DNA from: Bryoerythrophyllum caledonicum
Taxonomy: Eukaryota > Streptophyta > Bryopsida > Pottiales > Pottiaceae
Direction: 5' to 3'
NCBI GenBank assembly: GCA_963971425.1
Contig: OZ020519.1
Span: forward strand, 19,737,397-19,801,396
Length of the DNA: 64,000 nucleotides
Shown: positions 10,119 to 21,855 of the stretch, piece after piece
How the letters are laid out: each line of letters opens with the position of its first letter
Numbering within the stretch: position 1 is the first letter of the stretch
Translations under genes and position numbers: made by a program
The notes under the pieces: model-generated
Database searches by the model: none
Seen by the model: only the letters and a program-made list of their open reading frames with translations
What the model was told of the DNA's origin: nothing

Positions 10119-13100
10119 TTAATCATCTGAGCTTGAGGATTCTTCATTGTGTTTCCGCTTCCGTTTTGATCGGCGAACATTTTGGGGAAGAGAGAGCCCA
10201 TGAAGCACCACCGTATTGTCGCCAAGTACCTCATCGCAATCCTCATTGTCTGCATCATCCCACGATGATGAGAAGTTCTCCGCTGAATTTTCCAAGATTG
10301 GTGCCACGTACTCTTCAATTTCTGAGGCCAAGTTTCGTAATTGTAGCTCAGGTCCAGTAGTTGATGTGGCATTCACAAGTCGTTTTACTCGGATATTCTT
10401 CCTTTTTTCTGTTATTCCATCCATGTTTTTAGAGCGGTTGCCTTTGGCCCCAATGACTCTCTCCGAGGTTCCGCTTCGCCAAGGTCCCGTGAAGAAAGGG
10501 AGAGTACCATTGTTCTCGCCCCTCCGTGTCCCTAAATGGCTGCTCATAGTAGAGGACCCAACCCTCGCGGAGGGAAGTTGTGGGGTTAGTATCGCCCGCT
10601 CCACACCACCATTTAGGCCAAGTGCGCTACGGTGAACGGGTGGCCAAACTATGGTTAAAGAGGTCTTTTTCTTTACACGTAAAAGAGTTCTTCCGATCGA
10701 TGCGGTACTTTGAGCACGTGGCCGCCGAAACAAATCTTGGAGTGGCATGTCTTCCTCTGAGTCCGGTCCTATTGCTTGAGGCAAAACCGCAGTGCTCCTC
10801 ACAACTTCAATGGACCCCGTGGTGGCCACTGGCTCATGGGATTCATTATTGTTTCCACCACTGCTCACTTCGTTTTCATCGTGAGGAAATGCATTGTACG
10901 CTACAATGCCAATGCCATGACTGTCGAGGTTAGGGCCATTGCCACTAGATGGGCCTGTGGCGCAAGAGCCGTTTGAGTTGGGAGATTGATTTTCTGAGAT
11001 GTTGTCATCTCCATCAAGATTGCCCCCCAATGCCGACCCATCTTCCTCAGCCCTAGCTTCTTGGGCACGATCTTCACCCGATAATTCTACTACAATATGG
11101 GACTGCTTCTACGTCGACATCATCAAACACAAAAGGATCCACTGGGTTGCCGTGGACGTTGTGAAAATGGTCATGTAGTGCATCTCCACTGTGCTCGTTG
11201 TTTGCAGAGTTGTCCCTAGGTGGGCTATGATCAGACACGGGGTTGTTGTCACCGGCAAGGTCTTCCCAATCGCCGCCCATCCAATTGTAACCCCCATCAT
11301 CCGACTCCAAGCCCTCGTCCTCTATGTTTGAAAGAAGTCCCCCATCTGGATCAGACTCTTCCGAATGCACATTCTCCTCATACCATCGAATCGGGTCCGG
11401 TCGAGCACATTCTCGGAGCAATCAACTATTCGTGTAGATGTAAACCAAATCTTCCACTTTCTGCACTCCCAAGCGATTTCGGCTCTTACTATGCACGAAC
11501 AAATACATGCTCCAATTACGCTCACATGACGAGGCCGAGCAGGTTTGTGCTAGTATACGCTTCGCAATGATAGGCAATGATTGCCCGCCCACGCGGTTCC
11601 ACCATTGGTGAGGCAACATGTTGCTGTTTTCAATTTCCCCAGCTTCCAATGGTGAATATGGGCCTCGCAATTCTTCATACTCCGTGATTTCGAGCATTAC
11701 TGCCAAAAAAGACACTCCGAGTGGACCACAAAGCGTCATAACAACCTTGTTTAGGGCCCTTTTGGCATCACCATTGTTTTGAATTTGCAAGTTATTGGCT
11801 AGATAAGGATTCAATAAAGCCCCTGCATAATGAAGGTCTATTGTCATCATCTCCCAACGGGCAAGGAATGATCTTTCCAGGCAAGTTGCAATTCCGGCGG
11901 GCATATTGAACGGCGCATTGCGCAGCTTGAACACATGCTCATTTAGCTTGTTCATGGTTACCCAAGCAATTCCCATCGCCGGAGTGTCACCATCAAAAGT
12001 CCGCAATGCCTTTAGTACTAGTGCCACTACAAATTCAAAGTTAGTGCACCGATGCCAGAAAGTTTCGTCTAGAACGGTGGCTCGCACCTTCGATGCCTTC
12101 GCATGGGCACGGTGCCCGTTTTGCCTATCAAAAAGAGAGGATACGTAGAATATCCATGTTGGGTCTATCACAACCATCTTCAGGGCATTCTTCACTTCCA
12201 AGAGTCGATGGATCATTATGTAATTGCATGCAAACCTTGTTGCTGCTGGCCAGAACAGAGACAATTTTGGCGAAATCGACGAAAAAGAACCATGGGCACA
12301 TGATGGTTCCGGATTTACAATGCAATCTGTTTTGCCTTGTGGACGAGGTCTGCAAATATGTCTTCCTTACCCCAGTCCTCGAGGAGGTCCAAAATATGTG
12401 CACAACACCCTTGAGTATATATGTGCGGGTACTCATCGTTGACCTTCTTCATTGCCCCCAACATGTTTGAAGCATTATTGGTGCATACTTGGACCACATT
12501 CAATTGTCCAACCTTTCGGATAAAACTTTTCAATTGATCCCCTATATATGCTGTAGATTTCTTCATACCTGTGGTGTCTATAGACCCCAAGAAGATATCA
12601 CCCATTGGACATACAAGCATGATATTCATGAGAGGGCGACGCGTAACATTGTCCCACCCATCCGAGCATATTGTTGCCCCATACTTGGTAATATCTACGC
12701 CGGTCTTCTTGTCCACAAGGTCTTTCACGTTTTTTTTAGAGGCTCAATGTATGTCGTCCTCATGGCATTGTACGATGGTGGTGTATAATCGAATCCCGCC
12801 TTTGACGTTGCGAGTGTGGCCTTGATGAAGGCCGGATGTCTAACCACGTTGAATGCAACGTTTGCTTCATAAAAAAAATGTGCCCATAATTCGTCCAACT
12901 CTCTTTGTTTTTCTATTTGGTAAGCCTCTGGGAAGCTCTGTTGTCGTACAGATCTTGGTGCTGCTGATGCTGCTTGGCTTAGAGGATTTGTGGACTGCGT
13001 GTTCTCCTCATTTCGAGTTTCCAAGAAACTACCGTGTTGGATGGATTGGCTAGAATAAGGTTCAGTGAAACATGTTGCTGGTGCGCTACGAAGGCCAACG

Positions 13101-13363
13101 ATCTCCGCCTCGGTCATCCTAGTACTAATAATATTCCCGCATCTTTTAAAACGGGCCTTAACAGCTGTTGGGGCCTTAGTGCACGAAGTCTTTGTCCATT
13201 GTGGATATCCATTGTGTGACATGCACCTCCCACGTTTGTATGCAAACGTGTAATTGCACCAAACACATGTCACTTGATCCTTCTTGTTAAATGTGTACCA
13301 TGGAGCCCACTCCTTCGTTTGAGCCCTTTGTTGAGACAACATCACAATAAAATCGGCGCGCAA
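10119..13363 (-). pseudogene. hAT transposase (BED finger, DUF659, hAT dimerisation), decayed
   Basis: Start at 13363. The order is as in plant hAT transposases. A BED-type zinc finger comes first (CVWC, then a His, about 13190-13270), then a DUF659-like region (FFYEANVAFNVVRHPAF at about 12850; CSDGWDNV at about 12660). Next is the VVQVCTNNASN block, where the second catalytic Asp of hAT enzymes appears to be Asn (the second copy at 41.8 kb has TDNAP), then AHILDLLEDWG, and the C-terminal dimerisation segment SASSCERNWSMY (about 11500). An 8-A run at 12730-12737 shifts the frame, stop and frame changes lie near 12270-12315, and TGA interrupts at about 11422. A long acidic, Ser-rich tail (to 10119, ending in a basic RRSKRKRKH segment and acidic residues) follows. 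The tail is unusual for hAT proteins. Confidence 0.82.
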
Positions 13364-13554
13364 TGTCGTGCCAAAGAGAATTCACCAAAAGTAATAGGAA
13401 ATTGTGTGCTAATAGAAAATGTAGACCCAAAGGTCACTCACAAACTTCTAGATTCATGCAAGGAGCCCAATAAGGAGTTCCAGGACACGAAGCCAAGGAT
13501 GTGAGGTGAGTCAAGCACATCGCATATGGTTCTTATATAGTATTGGAGCAGGAG
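13364..13554 (-). promoter_or_regulatory. Presumed 5' region of hAT transposase A
   Basis: About 190 bp separate the transposase start from the next 21-bp repeat array. No clear TATA box or other defined promoter element is visible. Placement by context only. Confidence 0.25.
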
Positions 13555-13700
13555 CATCTGGGGCCGGGCGTGCACAAGGGGGACCGTGCGCATACTTTGT
13601 GCCGCCGGGCGCGCACGCTTTGGAGCCGTGCGCGTACTCCATGTGGTCGGGCGCACACGCTATGGGCCAAACGCGCATGCTTCAAGCCGAAAGCGCACAA
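13555..13700. repeat. 21-bp GC-rich minisatellite, internal array 1
   Basis: About six diverged units with the same 21-bp period and GCCGGGCGCGCAC-type core as the left terminal array. It lies just upstream of the hAT transposase gene on its minus-strand 5' side. The remainder to 13930 is AT-rich and shows nothing further. Confidence 0.65.
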
Positions 13701-13934
13701 TGTGGTTTAGATTCAGGCGGTTTAGATTCTTCCATAATACTACAAGGTTTGCACTAATTCAACGATATATTGAAACATTGCAACACTTAACATTTTGATA
13801 TATAAAACATCTCATAGAAATCCACTAAATATACATGATGCCACTCAATTTACAAGGTTTTATTAAATATACAAAATATCGCTCAATATTAAATGGCAGT
13901 GCAAAATTGTCGAAAGCTCTTGTTCAAAAACGTT

Positions 13935-14560
13935 TCAACATTGCTCTATGTACATTTCTAGCACTATTGTAGTTCTAAACTCCACTATAGCCAGTAAAAA
14001 TTGAAAAAAGATGGTCTTCTCCCGAATTTGTTCCTTCAAGTCTTGAATTTCTTCGCGGCATTCCGCAACTTTATTTTCCTTCTCTTCGAGATCTTCTCTT
14101 AGATCCTCAATTATCTTCAAGCTTACATTAAATCGATTCACAACTCAAATATAATCGTCACGATTCACTCAGTCACCCTCCGTAGATTTTTTTTTATTAT
14201 CCACGCCCTCCTCAGGTACCGCATCCATTTTCGTGGCATCTTCCTCTTTTTGTGAAACCGACAATATTGGGTTCACGCCTGATTTGAAGGACAATTCTTG
14301 TTGCCTACGCACAGACTGATGACATCTAGTATCTGAGTCGTCACATGAAGACGCGGACCATTCAATTTTTTGATCCGAAGGTTTAACTTCCATGGTTCTC
14401 CCGAGACCTTCTCCTGGAAACTTCCGCACAAACAATATTGTTAATCCAATGACTGGCGCCATCTTGGAGTGTGTTTGGATTTCCATTGTCCTCCAATCAA
14501 CCGGTACGATGTCGTGTAGAAAGGAGCACACCTTGAGAATACGCGAGGTATCTGGCTGCG
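13935..14560 (-). pseudogene. Unrecognised hAT-resident gene, copy A (N-terminally truncated)
   Basis: Two open stretches (14169-14531 extended to about 14560, and 13935-14141) share a layout with copy C at 18.4-19.4 kb. First comes SRILKVCSFLHDIVPVDWRTMEIQ-type sequence, then a PGE-LG segment, an acidic SCDDSDTRC block, more acidic linker, a stop, and a coiled-coil C-terminus rich in Glu, Lys and Leu (LREDLEEKENKVAECREEIQ). No database domain is recognised. The N-terminal basic part present in copies B and C is missing. The repeated occurrence inside one hAT element suggests an element-borne accessory protein, possibly DNA-binding; that is inference. Confidence 0.5.
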
Positions 14561-16187
14561 ACTTTTAATAGTCTGCTATGGAGTTCCGTCAAATCTTGTG
14601 ATCTTCAATCTTCAATCTTCAATCTTCACTCTTCAGTCTTGAAACTCCTCCCTGTTGGCCTATCCTGTGGTGGTTCTAAAGGGTTAAGGGTAAAGGTGGG
14701 TGATAAGAACCACGGCCTCGGACGGGTAAAACGGGACGGCCAGACCACGAGCTGAAACCATCCGAATGATTGGCTCCTAAATTTTAAACCCACGGTGACC
14801 AGCAATCGTGCCTCACCGGTGGGAACAACATAAATATGACCGTGTGGGTGATCAACCCCACTTCGTCGCAACAAAATTTACGAAAGAGAATTGAAAACAA
14901 CTAGCCTCCAAATCCAGCTAGGAATAACAAGCCAGAAGCCATAAGCCACAATACGCAAGTCTTCATGTCTTCTTATCTTCAAGTCTTCAAATCTTCATGT
15001 GTTCAAAAATACAAAGAAGCTCAAAGAAGTGTTCAAAAACACAATGGAAAAGATTCCACCAAGGCTATGACCTTCAAACAAGTGCCACAAATGACTCAAA
15101 ACTCCAAATACTAAATGTAATAACTTTGTAGAAAGCTAATACAAATAACTAACACTCATTTAAATTTCAAGTCATTCTAAACTACTGTCCGAAAGTTATA
15201 TGAGTTCAAAGTTCTGCCCTTCTAGATATTCAGTCGCTCATAACTTCTTCCTCAAAACTCCAAATCTCAATTGTAACAATTTTTGGAGAGCTATGACAAT
15301 GGTCAACACACCTTTCAAATCTCAAACCATTTTAAACTACTGTCCAAAAATTATGGCTTGTTGAAATCTCTGTCCTTTCAGTGGATGGCCTCAGATTTTT
15401 ACAATTTCAAACCATTATAACTTTTGCAATACAACTTCAATTTACTTGAATGATAAGTTTATGAAAAGCTAAATAAAAGCTCAACAACTACTGAAATTTT
15501 CAAAGAGAGATGCAAAAACTACAAACTTTGATGGCCGCCCGAATCTTTGCTCTTCTTCGTTGAGTGGCAGCAGACCCTCCTCCACTCTCACGCTTGTAAT
15601 TCTTTGTCTACATTGTCAAATCAAACAAAAAGAATCTTTATGGAAGCGTATCTCAAAGAAAAAGAAACCCTCAAAATTTCATTCCAAATTTTTTCTTACA
15701 ACCAAAGTTATGGCCCATCAAACTCTCAGCTCTTCACACCCACACACACTTCACTCTAAAAGCACACTAACTCCTTTATTCCCCAAAATCCGACTAAGAG
15801 GGAGAGAGAAGATGCTTACCTACCCTCTAGACCCCTAAGATGGATAAGATCAGCCCATGTGCATATCACATGGGCCTCAAAAAACCCATTGGCCCTAGGA
15901 AAACTCAAAAGATAAGTATCAAGTTATCTTTAAAGGTCAATAAACCTTTAGAGTTCTAACTAGGAGATAAACTACCCTCTATCTATCATATTTTAACATC
16001 TAACATTCAAATGGAACACAAAATACTTATAATTAGTACAAAGCTTTAATCAAGATCAAGTAGAGGTAAAAATTAAAGTCAAAGAACAGTGTTACTCCAT
16101 CTGCAAGAACTTGAGGATGCGCTTGATAGTAATTGCGATGTAATCTGCACGTTGAGTCTTTGTCAAAGGGTTCACTAGCCCTTCTAA
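14561..16187. other. Non-coding spacer with CTTCAAT/TCTTCA microsatellites
   Basis: Contains short CTTCAAT repeats (about 14600-14635), TCTTCA-rich stretches (14940-15000) and an approximate 130-bp repeat sharing 'aaactactgtcc' (about 15180 and 15335). The minus strand at 16090-16185 shows an ORF-like end (KRILKFLQME) that may be a further piece of copy B's C-terminal region. No supported gene. Confidence 0.4.
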
Positions 16188-17174
16188 TCAGCAATGGTGG
16201 CCAACGCTTACCTCGATCGGCCTAGGTATACAGAAATAATGGTCTTCGTTCAGGCCCTCGAAACTTCCTTCAAATATCACTTCCCGGGTACCCGGTTCAA
16301 CACATCCAGTTTGAAGTAAGATTACTAAAACACGAGCGTCCCTTTGGAGATTACCATGCCAACGCTGCTCAATACGAGGCTGTTTCAGCGGACGAGAAGA
16401 TCCAACTTCATCTTGTGGGTGGAATGGCAATGGTGTGGAAACCACCGGCTGGGATGGTTGAATTGGCAACTGAGACAAGGAAAGCTGTAAATCTACCTCC
16501 GGTTCAGACTCTAAATCTTGTGACTCCATAAAAACCCTCCAGTTCGGCATATTAGTTCGAACTGCAAATCCAAACACAAACTCTGAGAACGTAAAAGAGT
16601 ACTTCGAATCGGTGAATATTGTTTACGGCTTTCGCCTTTTAAACAATTTCATCAGCAATAAGCGTCACCTTGAAGCTACTGGAAGCGTCACCAATAAGTT
16701 TCGTCCTCCTAATCAAAGATCTTTCCAAAAAGATAAACAAGTAAATATTTTACATACTGTAGATATTTACATCAGAACAACGCTAAGTACCACCTCCGCA
16801 TAAACCATCCGTAAAATTGAAATATTTACTAAGTTGCGGCGCACTTTTGCCTCGTCATAAATGTGCTGGTATGCTTGGATGCAACGCTTCTTGAAGCACT
16901 CATTGGTGCAGTACCCCAAGTTGGCCCTATTTCTACGTCACATCAGAGAATGCCACGAGTAGGGCCAGAGGTGCCTCAAATTACACCATCCAATGTATTT
17001 TGTACATTGTGCAAATGTCCATGGATTTGGAACTGCCTCCGAACCAGAAAATGCCTTCATCTTTTCATCCATCAACATGTGAAGGTACTTCTTCTGCTTT
17101 GAGCGTGCGTTACAAAAATCACGTTGTCTTTTTCCGTGGGGACTGCTAGTGCTGGATGGTTGTCCAGAATCCAT
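16188..17174 (-). pseudogene. Unrecognised hAT-resident gene, copy B
   Basis: The start ATG at 17174 opens MDSGQPSSTSSPHGKRQRD, a Ser-rich then strongly basic N-terminus. After it come KAFSG, PWTFAQCTKYIGWC, a TGA stop (about 16938-16940), then CTNECFKKRCIQAYQHIYDEA and NISILRMVYAE, matching copy C nearly colinearly. A further open stretch (16188-16577) begins with NWRVFMESQ, similar to the DWRTMEIQ block of copies A and C, so an intron or inserted segment probably lies at about 16580-16790. Function unknown. The conserved Cys/His/Trp spacing hints at a compact DNA-binding fold, but no known motif fits. Confidence 0.5.
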
Positions 17175-17221
17175 GGTGACGAGGTGGAGGAATACGAAGG
17201 TGGCGAAATACAAAGGTGTCA

Positions 17222-17335
17222 ATAGACAGCGTAAAAAACTTCCTCAAAGTGCCAAGAAAGCAGCCGCCACGTGGCAGTTGCAGGCCAAAGCGCCTAGAAA
17301 GTGGGGCACGTAACTTTGAAATCTAATATTTATAG
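17222..17335 (-). promoter_or_regulatory. Conserved 5' block of copy B with CACGTG core
   Basis: About 100 bp upstream of copy B closely match 19440-19545 upstream of copy C, including 'gccacgtggcagttgcagg' and 'ccaaagcgcct'. The block contains CACGTG, the plant G-box core. Shared conservation ahead of two otherwise decayed genes suggests a common promoter or a transposase-binding segment. Confidence 0.45.
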
Positions 17336-17342
17336 TAAATTA

Positions 17343-17480
17343 GTGACCTATGGCGGGCGCATACGACCAAGAGGCGCACGTACGCGAGGGGGCTACGCGC
17401 GTACGCGAGAGGGCTGCACTCGTACGCGAGAGGGCTGCGCGCGTACGTTGGAGGGCTGCGTGCATACGCGAGAGGGGTGT
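17343..17480. repeat. 21-bp GC-rich minisatellite, internal array 2
   Basis: About six units such as CTACGCGCGTACGCGAGAGGG repeat with a 21-bp period, directly upstream of the conserved 5' block of copy B. Confidence 0.7.
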
Positions 17481-18427
17481 GCCTTGAACTTGTGCCTTGA
17501 ACTTGACATACAATACTTATACTTACTTATAACCTAGTGCCTTGAATTTATACTTACTTATACAATACTTATACTTATACATACAATACTTATACTTATT
17601 TATAACCTAGTGCCTTGAACTTATACTTACTTATACAATACTTATACTTATACATACAATACTTAATACTTATATTTACCTATACAATACTTATACTTAC
17701 TTAGGCACACAATACTTATACTTACTTAATGATTTTTTGGGGAGAGTTAGTACCTTCAATTAGCATGGGAAATGATTTGTATGGCAAACTTATACTCATA
17801 TTAAGATATAATATGGATAATTCGTATGGTAGAATGCCATCTTTTATCATTTGGAAGGCCGTCGCAATTAGTTACATATAATTCAACCAAGAATAATAAT
17901 GTTGCATTAATATTGGGGATTTTGTTACATCCCAAATCATTTATTATGCAAGAAAGTAACATGATTTTTATTGTTTAGTCTATGATTTACATGTTTGAGA
18001 CAAAAGTTTAAGTTTTATTCTTCAACACATGATATAAATTCCACTACAAAAAAATTCTCAATGATACTACAGACTATTGTAGTCGGTTTTCAAATATTAG
18101 ACAAAAGTGAATTTAATTTATTGACTCGAGTGCATGAAGTTGTACAATCATGGAAGATCATAATACAATCATCAATTATTTAATTCAAATGTATACCAGA
18201 CTGTACAGTACATTCACTTTATTACATTGTAGAAATTCAAAAACATGCTGAACCATACAAACTTGATTAACGTCAGAGATAAACAATACTGTTTCGAACT
18301 AAAGCCATTTACAAATGAAGTGCAATTTACAAAATTCACAAGGTCTATGATTTCAAAATGTTACAAAATTGCTCGTTTATCATTCATGGCACTACTTCCA
18401 TTGCTATCAAATTCTACGACTTCAAAG
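17481..18427. repeat. ACTTATACTTAC-type simple repeat and AT-rich spacer
   Basis: From about 17500 to 17735 the motifs CTTATACTTACTTATACAATA and 'agtgccttgaac' repeat irregularly. The rest is AT-rich without a supported gene. 'cactacaaaaaaa' at about 18043 resembles a CACTA terminus, but no partner end was found. Confidence 0.6.
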
Positions 18428-19367
18428 TAAACACCAACGTTGTGTATTCCACGATTTTATTGTCCTTTTCTTGGAGTACTACGCCTAATTTTTGAAGTTC
18501 TTCTTTGTTGTGGTTGGCTTCTTCTACTAGATTCTTGTTTTCCTATAAACTCTACTGATATTTAGCAAGAAGTTGAAGATGAGCCTCTCTGCCAATTGGA
18601 ACATCATCAGAAGACTCTAGGTTTTCATTGATGTTCTCGTATGCAACCACGTCTATCTCAGTTGGATCTTCTTCCTTGCCGGAATCTTCTCCAATTGTCG
18701 GTGTTTCTTGGAGGGCAGAATCTAGCCAGTGGCATTTAATAAAGCCTTCAATCTCCTTGCGAAAAGTTGAGTCACACCTTGTATCCGAATCGTCACTGGA
18801 AGTGTCAGACCACACGACTTCCTCGTTTGGAACTTCAACCTCCTTCGCCTTTTTTCCTAGAGCTTCGCCCGGAAGCTTGCACTCTATTGGTAGTGTCGCT
18901 GTGGATACTGGTGTCATCTTGGAGTTTGGTTGTATTTCCATCGTCCTCCAATCGACTACTACTCCGAGTATAATTTTCGCATACACCATACGTAAAATGG
19001 ATAGATTCACCTCGTTCCGGTGAACCTTTGCCGTGTTGTAGATGTGCTAGTACGCTTGGATGCACCGTTCTTTGAATACTTCATTGGTGCAGTAATTTAA
19101 ATTATCCTTGTCATATTTCCGAAATTATGAATTCCGCGAATGCGGCCACATTCATCCCAAATGACACCAGGCAATGTACTTTGCACACTGTGTAAATGTC
19201 CATGGACATGGTACCTCTCCTTAGCCTCGAAATGCCTTCAGCTCACCATTGATGAATATGTGAATACGTTTCATCTGCTTGTGGTTGCGTACTCGTCCCG
19301 CATCACGGTGTCGTTTCTTCATTTTCTTCTCGGAAGCCCGAATCTCAGAAGGCCCACTTGAGTCCAT
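18428..19367 (-). pseudogene. Unrecognised hAT-resident gene, copy C
   Basis: The ATG at 19367 opens MDSSGPSEIRASEKKMKKRH, again Ser-rich then basic, followed by KAFRG, a stop, PWTFTQCAKYIAWC, more stops, CTNEVFKERCIQAY, NLSILRMVYAKIILG, VDWRTMEIQ, a PGEALGKKAKE stretch, SSDDSDTRC, an acidic linker and a coiled-coil tail that runs to about 18428 through stops. It is the most complete copy and defines the family: basic N-terminus, Cys/Trp core, acidic linker, coiled coil. At least four stops make this copy non-functional. Not similar to any domain I recognise. Confidence 0.55.
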
Positions 19368-19439
19368 GCTTGAAAGTAGCGTGAAGGGGTGCCGGGAGTA
19401 AAAGGGTGTCAATAGACACCGAGAGTAAAAGGGTGTCAA

Positions 19440-19545
19440 TAGACACTGGGACCCACTTCTCAATAGTGCTTAGCAAGCAGCCACCACGTGGCAGTTGCAG
19501 GCCAAAGCGCCTGGGAAGTGGGCCCATCGTGCCACGATTGCGAAA
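19440..19545 (-). promoter_or_regulatory. Conserved 5' block of copy C with CACGTG core
   Basis: Partner of the block at 17222-17335: the same CACGTG-containing segment at the same distance from the start of the gene. Confidence 0.45.
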
Positions 19546-19549
19546 CTTA

Positions 19550-19612
19550 TAGTGAGGCGCGCATGCCCCTCGTAGGCCGCGCGCGCACGAGATGGGTTAG
19601 TCTTGCGCGTAC
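19550..19612. repeat. 21-bp GC-rich minisatellite, internal array 3, cut by the LTR
   Basis: Two or three GC-rich units (GGCGCGCATGCCCCTCGTA and following) lie upstream of copy C and stop exactly where the 5' LTR begins at 19613. The array was probably interrupted by the retrotransposon. The five bases before the LTR, CGTAC, are the candidate target duplication; the other copy would lie in the gap. Confidence 0.5.
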
Positions 19613-21602
19613 TGTAGAGCCAAAATGACAAAAATAGATTTTTCCGAAAATTAAGTGTAAAAAGGATTGTAGATATATGGAGAATTAAAAAATTAATGAT
19701 TAAGTTTACACTAAGTACTTAATTAAATGGAAAGTACCTATTCATATCCAAGAAATAGGAAATAATGGGAAAAGGGTTGAACTCACACCCTTTGGATAGG
19801 GTGTATCTTTTCATGAATGGATATGAAGAAATGTGAAGATTTAGTGGAATTAATCTTAATGGTTAATACTAGGGAAAACCTCTTTCCAAGAGTTGTACCT
19901 CTTGGATGTTGAGTAGAATGACTAGCTTGAATTTTTAGCATTCTTGGCCATTACCATAGAAATTCCTTGGAGGAAGATTGGAGTGAGCCCTAGCTTTAGG
20001 TGAAAGAGCTAGTTGATGACTCTTAATGTTGTAAGAGTATTTAATTTTATATATGAATATATAATTGTTATTGAATTTGCATATGTAGAGTCTTGTAACT
20101 TGAGTCATATGTATAATTGCAATATTATGTGAACTTCATTGCATAAATTTGACATTGTGTGTTGTAAATGCAAGTGCATGCATTAGGTATTAATTGCGGA
20201 TAAAATTCTTATGCATGAATGCATTGTATATTTATTCTTCATGGAATAAGTTAGGGAAATATCCTAACTACTAAGGTCGTGGGTGTGACCTTGTGTGTGT
20301 GTGTGTTGGAGCATTAATCATGAGTGTGAAGATTAATGGAGATAATGTGAAATTAACTGACTTAGTGCATGAGATGTGTGATGCATAAGTACTTAATAAG
20401 ATCTCAAGTGTGAGTGAGCATAACTTGAGTATCATAAGAATAAGAGTGGAAATCTTATTCGTGTTAATGCAATTTTATGCAATAAACATCAAGAGTGGCA
20501 TACCTTGATGCATGGCAAAAGTGTCATATTATGCATACAAAAAAAATTCGCATTCAGTCTAACCTTAATAGAAGGGATTCTCTAAGGCAGGCTAAGTTGT
20601 GAGTATTTAAGAATCTATCATAAGAGAGAAAATAAGGAACAAATCCCAAAGAAAGACTTAAGAAGAAAACATAGAAACTTAAGAATCTTAAGTCCAAGTT
20701 TGGATACATAAGCTTATGTAGAGTGAGACCTTAAGTACCCTGAGACCCTTAAGTTTAAGGGCTTGGACTTAAAGGTTTGTATGAGTGAGAATACGGGACA
20801 ACATTTGCATTCAGTGAGATGCACTCCCGGTTCTGGAAGTCTTAAAGACAGAAACTTAAGAACATTGTAGGACCGAATTGGTCTAGACAGTGCAGGTTCT
20901 TAAGAATCAGTCCTAAGTGAGAAAGTGAGTGCTTAAGAACTCAAGGACAGAAACTGTGTTCTTAAAAACATAGACCCGACCGAGAGAGAAGTCTTAAGTA
21001 AAATTCAGACATCTTAAAGACTAAGTGGTACGAGTAAGTGTGGAACACCGTGGTCTTTAAAGGATAATTGTGGGTAACTGAACTTAAGTGGAGACTTAAG
21101 ACGTGAACTTTTTAAGACTTAAGTTAACTTGTGTATGGGATTTTTGAGACTAACCATTGTCTTAAGAACGTGATCACGTGGACCGAGTGGACGGACGTGA
21201 AAAGTGGAGCGTTTTTGCATAAGGTAAGAATTTGAATTCTTAAAGATTGTAATTAAAGAACCAATGCAATGAGACTTAATGGAAACTTCCATTAGCCCAG
21301 TGTGGCAAGTGTTTAAGGATTAGTGCCATAAGCACAATCTTAAAAGGACTAATGTTCCGTCTTAAGGCACGAGAGATCCTTGGGGTTTAGACTTTGTTTG
21401 TGGATCCTTTAAGAGTGATACTAACAGCCCTAATTTCCTAAAAATAGATAGATAACCTTAAGAATTAACCAAAAAGATAGCTTTAACGACACAATTAATC
21501 TCCAATTACTTAAAACTAGGCGTATGATCATCCCCGTAACGAATCCTATGAGGTGTGGGTACACTTGGGTGTTTTATTAGAGTGGTAAAAAATCACTCTA
21601 CA
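19613..21602 (+). repeat. 5' LTR (1990 bp)
   Basis: Begins TGTAGAG and ends CTCTACA, a 7-bp terminal inverted repeat with the canonical TG...CA ends. Only about three A/G differences were noticed by eye against the 1591 bp of 3' LTR available. About a dozen CTTAAG palindromes lie between 20640 and 21190. A (TG)n run is present at about 20295-20307. Confidence 0.92.
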
Positions 21603-21608
21603 TTTTTT

Positions 21609-21626
21609 TGGCAACCATGCTGGGGA
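21609..21626 (+). other. Primer binding site candidate
   Basis: TGGCAACCATGCTGGGGA follows the LTR after a short T run. It resembles the tRNA-Asp-type site often found in plant Ty3 elements of this group (TGGCGCCGTTGCCGGGGA) with about five differences, so the primer tRNA is uncertain. Confidence 0.5.
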
Positions 21627-21855
21627 TGGTACCGTCAAGTTTTTAAGTATTTTTCTAATATAGGAAAGCTATCAAACTTAAGTCAATTATTTAAGTAAAC
21701 TATCATAGCATTTAGTTTTGTGTGAAGTTATAAACTTTGGAATTACTGAAAAAATTTATTAAAAATTAAAAATTATAATTTAAAAATAAATAAATTAATT
21801 AATTAAAAAAATAAAAATAAACTTTTAGTAAAGAGTGAAGACATGTTGTTACAAC

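Noticed and set aside
18043..18070. CACTA terminus 'cactacaaaaaaa'
   Set aside because: No inverted partner with a 3-bp duplication was found within reach; the similar word near 54010 is too far and has other flanks.
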